Of a stretch of DNA of 64,000 nucleotides, positions 11,448 through 21,711 are shown in pieces. How positions within the stretch are numbered: position 1 is the stretch's first letter; each line of letters begins with the position of its first letter. The DNA comes from Beroe forskalii (Eukaryota > Ctenophora > Nuda > Beroida > Beroidae). The stretch lies in the NCBI GenBank assembly GCA_011033025.1, contig WFMF01000006.1, positions 186,001 to 250,000 on the forward strand, written 5' to 3'. Under the pieces are notes generated by a model. The model ran no database searches, was not told the origin of the DNA, and saw nothing but the letters and a program-made list of their open reading frames with translations. The position numbers were made by a program, and so were the translations under genes.

Positions 11448-11825
11448 GGAACTCCGCTCTAGAACGGCCGGGTGCTGCTGCTCCCGCTCTAGCTAGGGAC
11501 ATGGCTCGAGGACGGGGAAGGACGGGAGGACGGTAGTCGGGGGAGCTGGTGACGGAGGAGGACGGGGACTCGTGCAGTGCTCCGTTCGAACCGTTCTTTA
11601 GAACACCGCTTCCCTCGTCGGAGAAGGATCTGGTAGGGGTAGCTCCGTTGTTATTGCGAGAAGGTGGAGCGGGATGTGGGGTGTTGGAGGGCGTGGAATC
11701 AGTTCCACCAGCTGTGGACTGAGTTCCATGACCATCAGGGGACTGGGTACCGTTTACAGGTGGCTGCATGATGCGCTATGGATCGGCTCACTCTTCAGTA
11801 ACAACATTCATATCAGTGGTTTGTT
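11448..11825 (-). CDS. Ser/Pro/Thr-rich N-terminal exon of an unrecognised protein
   Basis: The start codon is at 11769 and the exon ends at 11448 before a perfect GTGAGT donor, giving 107 codons plus one base. A plausible acceptor (CTCTCGTTTTGCAG) at 11826 would make 11770-11825 the 5' UTR part of the exon. The peptide is low-complexity and probably disordered. It is rich in Ser, Pro, Gly, Thr and Asn, with PPVLPRPRAM and ATPTRSFSDEG stretches that resemble kinase-substrate or SH3-ligand tails. Local GC content is well above the surroundings, supporting a coding exon. The rest of the protein must lie to the left. No family is recognised. Confidence 0.55.
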
Positions 11826-12054
11826 CTGCAAAACGAGAGTGGAATGATTAGTGTGATTTGCAAGTACAAAGTCGATCATATGAATTTATCATGGTTATGA
11901 GTACGTAACACTTTGTAACAACTGTCACGAATGACAAAAATATAACTGATAATATAAAATCATATCGGAGAAGGTGTTTAGGGAAAGTTAGGTATGATGA
12001 CATGTTATGTACTACTTAAAGTAGTGGCTCAGTAGTCAGTTAAATACGTCTGAT

Positions 12055-12179
12055 CCTTGACCAATCAAATTCACAGAAAGGACCACGTGATAACTGCAGT
12101 TACCAAGGTTACGCGTTGTTTCTCATCCTAGCTATTAGTGAAATCGTAATAAGATACAGTCGGATTCTAAATTGACAAA
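12055..12179. promoter_or_regulatory. putative bidirectional promoter
   Basis: This short stretch holds a CCAAT box (ACCAATCA near 12060) and an E-box (CCACGTGA near 12085), right before a plus-strand start codon at 12180. On the minus strand a possible donor (CCTTG|GTAACT near 12103) could end a non-coding first exon of the Ser/Pro-rich gene. The arrangement fits a two-way promoter, but this is inference. Confidence 0.3.
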
Positions 12180-12564
12180 ATGAGCCGGAACCAGCAACTC
12201 AAGGTTGTTAAAGTACTTAACATGGTCAACAACATGAGCATTCGCTGTGGAGCAATTAGGGAAAATAGCAGGTTGGTTTCTTAGCATCCTTGTTACGAAG
12301 CAAAATAACTGCATATGGCTACAAAAGTGGGTCAGGAAGGCACTATAAATTATAATATTTTAATCACCAAAACAGCAAAAATAATGCCAGGACGCTGCAA
12401 GTGCAGTTAAATCATACTTTATTATTCAAAGGATTTAAGGAATTTCGCATAATTTTAAACTTAAATTTAAAAACCTATAGTGCAGTAGTAAGAAGAGCTA
12501 AGGCAGCTAAATTAAATATTACAGGAGGAAAGGCAAAGAGCTATATAAGTTTTTAACGAAATAA
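12180..12564 (+). CDS. candidate two-exon small protein, 43 aa, unknown
   Basis: Exon 1 (12180-12271) opens MSRNQQLKVVKVLNMVNN and ends at AGCAG|GTTGGT. Exon 2 (12525-12564) follows an ATTACAG acceptor and keeps frame to TAA. The product would be basic, with no signal peptide or membrane segment. The first exon has balanced, coding-like codons in an AT-rich setting, but the gene is short and no family is recognised. It may instead be the first exon of a longer gene. Confidence 0.3.
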
Positions 12565-13020
12565 TGTTGGTTAGTTATTATATTATTATGGTTATATAAT
12601 TAAAATTTAGTTTTAACTTAAACTATGAATAGATGCGTCTGATCAAAGGCTGGGAGACAGAATTCTTTAAAAAAGGAAGTTGGCACTCGACAGACCTAAA
12701 TATTTTCTGAAAAATAAGTTTAAGTATTTTGGAGGTTATGCGGACTGAGAGTTGAGACTCCAGGCGAGACTTCATTATTATCAGTTAATGAATGAATTTC
12801 TACTGTAATACATGACACATGTTCGATTATTGTTGAAAAATAAACTAAAATGAACAAAAAAGGTAAAAAATTAAACAACCACTGACCTATCGTTACAAGT
12901 TAAAAGTTTAAAACATATTATGATGAAATTTTGTAATATTATGCTAGCAAGGATGTAAGTAAAAGTGTCTCGAACTACACTTAGTAAGCCCCTCAAGTGC
13001 GTTTATACCCAACGTGTAAA
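12565..13020. other. intergenic, nothing recognised
   Basis: Very AT-rich sequence with poly-A and poly-T stretches. No open frame, splice-supported exon or repeat structure stands out. Confidence 0.4.
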
Positions 13021-13554
13021 ATAGGCGGTGTGACGCCATCAATTCACCATTTTAACCATTGATAGTGATGTCACCCTCTTCTGACGATAACTTGCACGTG
13101 CCATCTAAACTACTCAATATACTCGGAACATGTCCTGAATTATACTGACAAAATAAAGCTGAAGCTTTATTGAAAATCTACGAAACATGACCAATCTCTG
13201 CGTATGTCAACCCTGAAGAGTTGATCAGGGCCAACATAAGCACGAAAGGTTTAATTGCAAATCATTCGTCATGAGGCCCATATGAACGTGTGTTTTTTAT
13301 AGTGGCTTGTGTCGTGACATCATTGAAAATATACAGAATGACATCATCACGATTCCACGGACGTTCAACAAATTAAATAAGTCGTGAGAAAGGAAATCAA
13401 CAAGTTTTGTGAAAATTACCACAGTAGAGCGCGTCAACACGTCTAAAAACAGCCAGTACATATGCATTGGCTGAGACCGTACTGATAGAGGAGGCAGTTG
13501 TGGCGTCATTTCCTATGCTTTAAAGTGGTAAATTGATGACGTCACACCGACTAT
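13021..13554. mobile_element. MITE-like element, about 36 bp inverted termini
   Basis: The left end ATAGGCGGTGTGACGCCATC and the right end GATGACGTCACACCGACTAT are inverted copies with a few mismatches. The similarity continues inward (AATTCACCATTTTAA against TTTAAAGTGGTAAATT). It is 534 bp and non-coding. The termini contain TGACGTCA-type palindromes. Confidence 0.6.
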
Positions 13555-14005
13555 TTCTATGTGCGGTATCTCGTTTGCCTTGTGTGGTGTCGATGCAGGG
13601 CAGCTGATCAAATTGCAGGCCGTCTGTGGTTTGAATGGATCAGAATTACCCTGATGTGTCCTGGAAATCTCAACAAGTCATTTGCGTGAGAATTTGTTTG
13701 TCATGTAAAACGCTTCAAAAAATGAGGACTCCAAACCAGACATAAATGAATAGCAAACAATTTCATGAAATGGATATCACAAGACTGAGTTTTTCTATTA
13801 TAAAATACAGTCGATCTAGTTAAATGTAACCTTCTAGGTGAATTTGACTCATTTTAGGACTTCATAAAGTGAAGTTAAGAAGCGCTTGAAGTTCAGTAAC
13901 TATTTTAAAACCTGGTAAAACATGTGCCAATGTGAAGGAATCGCGATCAAGACTTCCAGGAATATAAGGCATACTTCACAGGCAGTACCTATAACTTGAC
14001 ACTTT

Positions 14006-14988
14006 TTAAAACTTTAGAGGACTCTGACTTTGACCAAAAATAACATAGATGAGACCTCGGAGGGAATTGAATTTCCGATGCATGGCTATGTAGTATGTAA
14101 CGCAGTAAAAGTATGCGAGCTTTTGGTAATAAGCGTAAATGAAAGTTGCAGTAAGTTCACTAATGACTCCGACATTATATTCGGGATTCGTTAGCATCGC
14201 GAAGGTGATATAAAAATTTCGATGATCTATTCGATGCTACTTTTACTGGATCACAACATTGTTTTCAATGTAACGACGCATAATTTTGGAGACGTTATTA
14301 TAACAGTTGTGAGATGAATTGATTAACTTTTTACTCCAGTAAACTAAGTAAAAATAGGTGGTGGAACACAATTCAAGCAAAAACAGACAACTATAAAGCT
14401 GAAGAATTATAAGGATATAATTAAACAACTTAGCACTTTTAGACCCGGAATTCTGACGCTTATACCAGAGTTTTGCTTGTAGGTAGGTACACGGTACATT
14501 TGACACTTGCGAAAGACCACATCCGGTTAATTTTATACTCGACACTCAATTGAGCTGGCAAACATATTGCTCTGGTTGAAATGACCTTCGGAAGTGGTGA
14601 AAGCTGCTCCAAAAAGGTTGGTTAATTATACTGATGCAAAAATGCAAAGGCCAAAATGCGAAGGACACAGAACCAAGCAATGACGATAGTGATGGTATAA
14701 TTTGACGAACACAAGGAAAAAAAGTAATAAAAGTAACCAACAAAGCATGTCACTGAAGTGTGACCAGCAGCATCTGGCACATCAGCTCTGTGTAATGTTA
14801 AGTAAATTACCATTACAACGAAACACGTCCAAATATTTTCTGCGTGGTAATAAGATGTGAAATGTACATTCGAAGCTGTAAAGTAACGAAATGCGTGTTG
14901 TTGCTTCAATTTGATGCATGCATGCAGAAAATATAATATCGAAATGAATAACATACGCCCACTTTAATTGGTGCATGACATCCGTCAT
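14006..14988 (-). pseudogene. possible remains or exons of a 7TM receptor
   Basis: The minus strand holds hydrophobic segments that look like membrane helices but no intact gene. A stretch near 14630-14785, behind an ACACAG acceptor, reads ADVPDAAGHTSVTC then YFYYFFSLCSSNYT and VIAWF. This resembles the ECL1-Cys-TM3 part of GPR157/cAMP-receptor-like proteins. Another segment near 14030-14195 reads like a helix followed by AMHRKFNSLRG. The segments lie in different frames without convincing joins. They may be exons of a decayed gene or chance hydrophobic frames in AT-rich DNA. Confidence 0.22.
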
Positions 14989-15411
14989 GGTTTCAAATTC
15001 TGACGGTTAAACGGATTTCAAAAAGCTAATCAGACATATTTGCTGTAAAGTGTAAGGACTCATCAAGTGGATCACGACAACTAACCGCTCAAGACCTCCA
15101 ACCACTAATTATATGTGCGCGACTTGTACATGTGCCGCGCACGAGCAATGCAAAACCAGATGTCACCAATTCATCACCATAAACCATGACAGTTACATCA
15201 CTCTTCACAGCATATGATATTAACCAGCAGCTGTAGTACTAGTACACTACACTATAGTAGCAGGAGGTGTGATATAAGAGATAAAACCCACAAAAGAACA
15301 TAACCCGCCGCGCTGCGTTATACGGTGTGTGATAATGAAGTGCCAAGCTACAGTATTTCTGCGTGGGAGACGGTAAGAATAAGATATTCTCATAGATAAC
15401 AAAATGTTAAG
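14989..15411. other. intergenic, nothing recognised
   Basis: Non-coding, AT-rich. It ends where similarity to the second duplication block begins (about 15412 against 57818). Confidence 0.4.
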
Positions 15412-15491
15412 TCACCACGCAGCCATATTATCATGGCCACTATATAATATAGGCTGTATCTAAAGTAACAGAACTAAAGAGTAACCAGGCC

Positions 15492-15497
15492 TTTTAT
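15492..15497 (-). terminator. polyadenylation signal AATAAA (papain-family gene, copy 1)
   Basis: An AATAAA on the minus strand about 220 bases past the stop codon. The same motif in the same context is kept in the duplicate at 57890-57895. A second AATAAA at 15655-15660 is only about 55 bases past the stop and is not kept (GATAAA in the duplicate). Confidence 0.5.
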
Positions 15498-15714
15498 TGT
15501 TTATTTATGAACTGGGTCTGCCTCACCTGTTTTTTTTCAGGGATTATTTTACAATTGTCTCGTTATCATGGGTATACAAATTCAAACACACGTGGGTTCA
15601 AATAATATCCCAGGTTGACTACTGATGTAGCCACATAATAAACAAAATTATACTTTTATTTGAGTAAAATGTAAGTATTAATGTCCATTGCCCACAGAGT
15701 GACTGCGCGGCACT

Positions 15715-17055
15715 CTAGCACATGTGCTTGTGTTTGCACACGCCACTGCACAGCTTGGTCCCCTCGGGACACGCCCCTTTGTGCTCTCCCTTGTGTCCGC
15801 AGTTGTTGCATGTCCTCTTGCAGTCCACCCAGTACTGTCCCTCCTTGTCCTCCTCATCACAGGTGTTCAGATCACAGTCGTCCCTCGCGTTCACGAACTG
15901 TTCGCAGTCCGGATGAGGGTCAGTCAGGGACGGGTCGTAGTCCGATGGGGCTGACACTTCCAGTTGATCCACCACGCCAGGTGTCTTGGTTAGGATGGGG
16001 TAGCTGGCATACTTCCACAGGAAGCAGTGCTCGTGATTCCGCTTGAAACGGACGTATCCTTGGTCACCCCAAAACTGACCCCACGAATTCTTGACAAGAG
16101 CGTAAGTTGGAGTGTAGGCAACCATTGCTACGCCATGATTCGGGGATCTTGCTTCTTTGCATTTCTCGTCCTTCCAAAGGCCCCGTTTGTATGGGAAGAA
16201 GTTATCGGTGGCTTCGAATGCTACCGCCAACACGTGCTCTGACAATCCCTCTATCACTGCATCCTCAGTTCTGGGGTATATCTTACTAACGTAAGATGTT
16301 AGAGTGGCTGCAACCATGGAATTCCTCTTCAGATGAGCCTCACACCTACAATCGCTCTCGTGATATGGGTAGTCTGCAGCCGAGGCTAGCCGCTGGGATC
16401 TCTTCAGCACTTTGTAAGCAGTGTAGTACCAACCACCTCCACACGCGTTCGAGTACACGTCTTTGTACTCAGTCCCCTTGTAGGTGAAATTCCGTTTAAA
16501 ATCATCGTACGTGCAATCCAGGAACTGCTGCTCAGAGAACTTCCGCAAGACCCCCGTTTTCTTCTTGTACTCTCCCTCGAAAGCCACCATCCCTGCGAAG
16601 GCCCAACACGACCCACAGCCCCCTTGGTCCTGTGGGGGAGTCACGTACCCTTCAGCTATCCAGTTCTTTGATTCCGGGATGGCAGTCCGTTTTGTCCTCC
16701 GTCTTGGCACCCAAGACCCGGCTTCCTGAGCGAGTGCCTCGCCCGCCACTGTGTTGTTCAGCCCGAGATGAGACTTCTTCTCCTCGGCCGTCATCAGCGA
16801 GAACTCGTTCAGCTCGTACTCCGCTTCCTCGTTCTCATCCTCGTTCAGACGAGCTACTCGCTCGGCAAAGGAGCGGAAGATCCGGAACCGAACTCCTTCT
16901 TCTTCAGGTTGGAAGTGGACATTCCTCTTCTCCTTGAAATCTTGGTAAAGTTTGAGTGTTGCCCTCGGGGACTTCAGAACATTCCGGAGACTTTCCCCAG
17001 TCACCCCTCCCGACGAGAGTAGGACCAGGAATCCTAGGATCAGTGTAATCTTCAT
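15715..17055 (-). CDS. secreted papain-family cysteine protease (cathepsin L-like) with C-terminal ShKT domain
   Basis: Intronless, 446 residues. It has a signal peptide (about 1-20), an I29-type inhibitor propeptide (about 30-100), and a dibasic stretch with a furin-type site RTKR (120-123) just before the mature domain. The peptidase C1 domain spans about 124-355. The active site is complete: oxyanion Gln144, Cys150 in QGGCGSCWAF, His307 in PNHGVA and Asn323 in KNSWGQFWG. One ShKT domain with six Cys (about 384-419) follows, then a Cys-rich tail ending HKHMC. An N-glycosylation sequon lies in the propeptide (NNT). It should be a secreted endopeptidase, perhaps digestive. It lies head-to-head with the ShKT-array gene at 21712 and is nearly identical to the gene at 58167-59507. 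The ShKT domain may anchor or target the enzyme; that is inference. Confidence 0.92.
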   Translation of the reverse strand: MKITLILGFLVLLSSGGVTGESLRNVLKSPRATLKLYQDFKEKRNVHFQPEEEGVRFRIFRSFAERVARLNEDENEEAEYELNEFSLMTAEEKKSHLGLNNTVAGEALAQEAGSWVPRRRTKRTAIPESKNWIAEGYVTPPQDQGGCGSCWAFAGMVAFEGEYKKKTGVLRKFSEQQFLDCTYDDFKRNFTYKGTEYKDVYSNACGGGWYYTAYKVLKRSQRLASAADYPYHESDCRCEAHLKRNSMVAATLTSYVSKIYPRTEDAVIEGLSEHVLAVAFEATDNFFPYKRGLWKDEKCKEARSPNHGVAMVAYTPTYALVKNSWGQFWGDQGYVRFKRNHEHCFLWKYASYPILTKTPGVVDQLEVSAPSDYDPSLTDPHPDCEQFVNARDDCDLNTCDEEDKEGQYWVDCKRTCNNCGHKGEHKGACPEGTKLCSGVCKHKHMC

Positions 17056-17113
17056 TTTCAGGACAGATATACGCGGGTAGTTGATTGCAAATGGCTGGTT
17101 TTCTAACCATCAT

Positions 17114-17123
17114 GGTTATAAGT
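17114..17123 (-). promoter_or_regulatory. TATA-like box of papain-family gene, copy 1
   Basis: On the minus strand ACTTATAACC lies about 60-70 bases before the start codon and is kept in the duplicate (about 59564-59573). Position and conservation suggest a core promoter element, not proven. Confidence 0.35.
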
Positions 17124-17694
17124 ATGTGCATCATGACAGGGTCCCGGCAGCTGGTCCACAAAGGCGGCACCTGTTGGCAGAGTCAAGTTGACAGCTTGTA
17201 AACCAGTTAAGCAAATGGCACAATTGACTTTGTGCAAAACAAATTAGACTGTCACAGTTCACGGAAAATGCCCGTCAAGTGGGCCTTTGTTTGTTTTGTC
17301 AAACTAATTTTACTGAACATATAGTGGCTATTTCACGTGTGACTCTACAATCCATCCGCCCCTCCTTCTCACAGTCACAATAGACAATCGTGACCTTGAT
17401 AAATTACAAAATTCCAGATTTTGTACTTATAAGTTTATATAATGGTCATATAGCCGTGACCGATTATATAAGAAATAAAATAAATGACTGAAACTTGAAA
17501 GGTTAACATTAATAAAGGTCAACATGAAAGATCATCATGTCAAAACCGAGTACGATTGGTCAAGGAATCTCCCGCGGTATTAGATGTGACCAATCTTTTT
17601 TCTTTCATTTGAAGTTGCAGTTTTGATCCCAAATTCCGCTAAAAATCAAAAGAAGTTGGCTGAGTTGATGACGCCATAGTTTATTATGATATCA
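17124..17694. other. intergenic region between head-to-head genes, minus-gene side
   Basis: Presumed upstream region of the protease gene. Parts match 59575 onward in the duplicate (for example the GTCAAACTAATTT block). The match is broken by the Helitron-like array starting at 17695. Confidence 0.45.
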
Positions 17695-20600
17695 CTAGCA
17701 GGCCCGGTGGGCCTGCTATTACATTGCTCACTCGGCGGCGCTACGCGCCGCCTCGTTCGCAAATTCTTACCAAAAGCAAGCCGAATGATTTAAGTAAAAA
17801 TATAGGTTGATAGGAACTGAAGTTGCCGAAGTGTGATGTTTGAAAGCGCAAAGGTGAATATAGCGCAAAGGTAAAAGATATCTAGGCAATATGTGACGCG
17901 CGCTCAGAATCAAATTCATTATTTAATGCCGCGCATTTTCTCTGCAAGTATGTTACTCAATCTGAAATAACTTTGCATCAAATAGAGCCGCGCGCAGAGT
18001 TTCAGCGCGCAAAATGCGCGCGCGTTTTGTTCATTTCGTTAGTTCAACAATTTTGTTTCCCTTACGTTTACGTGAAGTGCTCTGAATCGAACTTTACTTT
18101 GTGAACCTACCATTGATATAAAAACACGCCGAGACAGACTTAAGGACATCGTTCGATGCGAATTTATTGTTTCGGTTGAACTCTACCGCTTAGAGATTAT
18201 TTTCGTAATAATGTCCTACTTCCCTAAACTTCCAATGATTGTCGTCCTCATGAAAACATGAACTACAAATTTAAAAACATCAACATTTAAAATCAACATC
18301 TCGACAGCTTTAATCACTAACCTAATATTAACACTACTTTAAGAACTACTTTATGTTGCACGTGCGCAAATATCCAATCTCCATAGCAACGTCACCTCTT
18401 TTTTCCCGTTTGCATTCGTTTTCCTTGATATTTTCTTGGCGAGCTCAAATTTTAATTGTGTACGGCGGCACAGACAGACATAATTCACGTACTCTTACGA
18501 AATTATAATTAAGAGACTAGAAAAGCCCGTTGGGCCTGCTAGATAATACAGAACCAAATAATAAGCTCAGAGAAAGTTTATGAAGGAGCAAAATTTAACA
18601 TTATTCGTGGGTTACTTTAAGTAATGCTGAACCGGGCAAGTTTTGATTATCATAAGATCATAATTTGCTAATTTGTTATTGTATGATGAAGTTAAATCTG
18701 AAAATTGAAACCGAGTATCGTACTCATACTGAACGTTGAATTAAGCATTGGTTCACGCCAAGAGCAGTCTTTGTGCTATGCCCGAATTCGATTCAATTTG
18801 ATTTTGCTTTTGGTCAATGTTAAATTGCTCTAAATTCACATTTTTCCGTTATCATCAACTCAGCATTGATTTAAATCGACCGACGTCTGTCACAGATTTA
18901 TGAAGAGATGCTATCAGGAATAGCCTCAACGATGCCAGCCATACCCGTTCTCTATTTCCAGATCTTGAATTTCAAATGAAAAACAGTAAACACACTGTTC
19001 TTTCAAACGCTAAACCGCAGCAATCAACAACGTATCAGAAAGCATTCGCATAGAACTGATTATAATCTGCACGTGCAGAATATCTGTATCCATAGCAACG
19101 GCGCGACTTAGCCCAGCTTAGCCTTCGTTTCTCTTGATATTTTCTTGGCAAGCTCAAATTTAATTGTGTACGGAAGCACAGACATACATTATTCACGTGC
19201 TCTTACGAAATTATATATAAGACTAGCAGGCCCGTTGGGCCTGCAAATACACAGCTCACTCGGCGCTGCTACGCAGCACCTCGTTCGCATCAAAAAATTC
19301 CAATCAGATCAAAAGTTACGAAGCTCCGAAATCGAAACAGCATTAAAGTTAAACAGAAATGAACGCGCGCGCAATTAATCTGCACGTGCATTCCCCCCAT
19401 TGCGCGCGCGTTGCCATGGGGCGTGACGTACGGAGAACATACACAATCTGCGACTTTATAAGTAAGACTAGCAGGCCCGTTGGGCCTGCTAATACACAGC
19501 TCACTCGGCGCTGCTACGCAGCACCTCGTTCGCAAGTTTCAAATCAACTCAATACTTTTTACCGCATCAAAAAATTCCAATCCGTTCAAAAGTTACGAAG
19601 TAACGTAATCAAAACACCATTAACAGAAATGAGCGCGCGCGCAATTCTCCGTGCACGTGTCACCATGGTTACCCGCACAAATCGTAATGCGCGCGCGTTC
19701 CGAAGATGTTTCCGCCGTTACGACAAACAAAAAACAGAGGTTGCGAAATTATATTAGAGACTAGCGGGCCCGTTGGGCCTGCAAACACACAGCTCACTCG
19801 GCGCTGCTACGCAGCACCTCGTTCGCAAGTTTTAAACACTGCCATTCGAATTGATTGGATACTTTTTACCGCATCAAAAAATTCCAATTTGGTCAAAAGT
19901 TATGCGCAAAATCAAATATTCAAAAATTTATGAAGGAGCAGGGTGGAAAATAGATCGAATTCGTCGGTTATAGTCTTAGACGTGCTAAACCATGTGAGTT
20001 TTGTTCCAGCGTTCCGTTTTGATTGCAAGATGATGTTAATTCTGGCAACTGATTCTCATACTGACACTGACATTGGATTATTTGTTTTGTTCGCAGGCCA
20101 GGAACTGTCTTCGAAATCTGCTACACCTACATTCGACTCGATTGAATTGTGCACACCTTGTAACCTTAACGGTTATTTTTACAACTGCAGCTACTACTGT
20201 TTTCACCGACTCAACTCTGATTATCGACCAACCTCTGCCACACTGAAAGCAATGCAACTGCAATATCCTCCGTTATTCAAGTTATACCCATTCCCCATCT
20301 TGAGATCTTAAATTTGAAGTTAAGGAAACGTCAAAAAATCTCAAAAAGCTACAGCACAGCATTAAACAGTCGTAGCGTAATAGAAAGCACTCGCATAGAA
20401 CTGATCATAATCTGCACGTGCGAAAAATTGGTTTCCATAACAACGGCGCGACTTAGCCCAGCGAAGCCTTCGTTTACCTTGATATTTTCTTGGCAAGCTC
20501 AAATTTAATTGTGTACGGAAGCACAGACATACATTATTCACGTGCTCTTACGAAATTATAATTAAGACTAGCAGGCCCGTTAGGCCATCTAATACACAGC

Positions 20601-20864
20601 TCACCCAGAGCTCGCAAATTTCAACCAATGCGATTCAAATTTAATAAAAAAAATTACCGCGTCAAAAAACTCCGATCCGTTCAAAAGTTGTTAGACATCG
20701 CGCGCAACGTAATCAAAACACCATTAAAAGAAATGAGCGCGCGCGCAATTCTCCGTGCACGTGTCACCATGGTTACCCGCACAAATCGTAATGCGCGCGC
20801 GTTCCGAAGATGTTTCCGCCGTTACGACAAACAAAAAACAGAGGTTGCGAAATTATATAAGAGA
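17695..20864 (-). mobile_element. tandem array of six Helitron-like (rolling-circle) elements
   Basis: Six units lie end to end: 17695-18516, 18517-19222, 19223-19467, 19468-19760, 19761-20567 and 20568-20864. Read on the minus strand, each starts TCT and each ends in CTAG. Four of the six ends have a clean hairpin GCAGGCCCAACGGGCCTGC or a variant; those of units 2 and 6 are decayed. The array sits between a host A (17694) and T (20865), as Helitrons do. A second hairpin (stem around GTA) lies about 25 bases inside each intact end. No Rep/helicase is encoded, so the units are non-autonomous. Long units (about 700-820 bp) and short ones (245-297 bp) share ends but differ inside. The duplicate locus at 58-63 kb has no array. 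Confidence 0.75.
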
Positions 20865-21636
20865 TTATTCACAAGGATTTATTCTAGAAATTCAGGCGTT
20901 AACGATTTTGCCCAAAATTATCAGAGGACTGCTGCCAATTGCACTGGTATTCTACCTAAAATATCACTGTTTCGCCTAACTTATGTCCATAGCGTCTTTT
21001 AAGCGTCTCTAAGTCTAATTAAAGCTCAGAAACATCCCTTCAACTTACGATTCAAGTTATAAGTGTATCAATCAAACCAAAACTTCTAAACCTTATTGCA
21101 CTTCACGACGAACCCTTCTAGATTATAGGACATAGGTCCTGTATCTCTATTTCTTTCCTGTAGGGGCTTATACCGACCTGGCCAGAGTGGGGAATAGAAA
21201 AGTAAAATATACCAATTGATGCCAGAGGGAGGAATTACGCTCATTTTCTATACGTGACTCACATTTTCATCATTGGATAATATATTAAGCTGGATGGTTA
21301 CTGTACTTGACATGTTTGAGAATCTTTGTTTAACTGTCACCTCTTTTCTCAATCCTTCCCTCTGTCAAGTTTCATTCTCACAGTCAAACACGACTGATTC
21401 TTTCATCTTGTATTACTATTAATTTCTTTCCACGTTTTGTAACAAATTGTTATTATTTCAGATTCAAGTGAATAAAAAGCTATTTGCATTGCATTTTGCA
21501 CCTGACAACGGTCACAGTTGGAGCGGCACGGACGGAGCTGTCTCTTCCAATTAACACATAACCGTGACAACTCCATCTTTTGTTTTGAGGATTAGACAAT
21601 CGTGACAAGCGGGAGCCTAATAACTTGGTAATTTAT
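20865..21636. other. intergenic region, ShKT-array gene side
   Basis: Upstream region of the ShKT-array gene, matching about 60050-60666 in the duplicate (for example CACTTCACGACGAA, then AAGTAAAATATACCAA). No gene is seen here. The long conserved stretch probably includes the promoter. Confidence 0.45.
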
Positions 21637-21643
21637 TTTATAC
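21637..21643 (+). promoter_or_regulatory. TATA-like box of ShKT-array gene, copy 1
   Basis: TTTTATA within TTTATTTTATACTGCATTA, about 70 bases before the start codon. It is kept with one change in the duplicate at 60667. Confidence 0.35.
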
Positions 21644-21711
21644 TGCATTATTTCTTCGTGTTATAAGTGAATGAGGACTTCCATTCCATCAATTCCTAGA
21701 GCTATCAGAAG

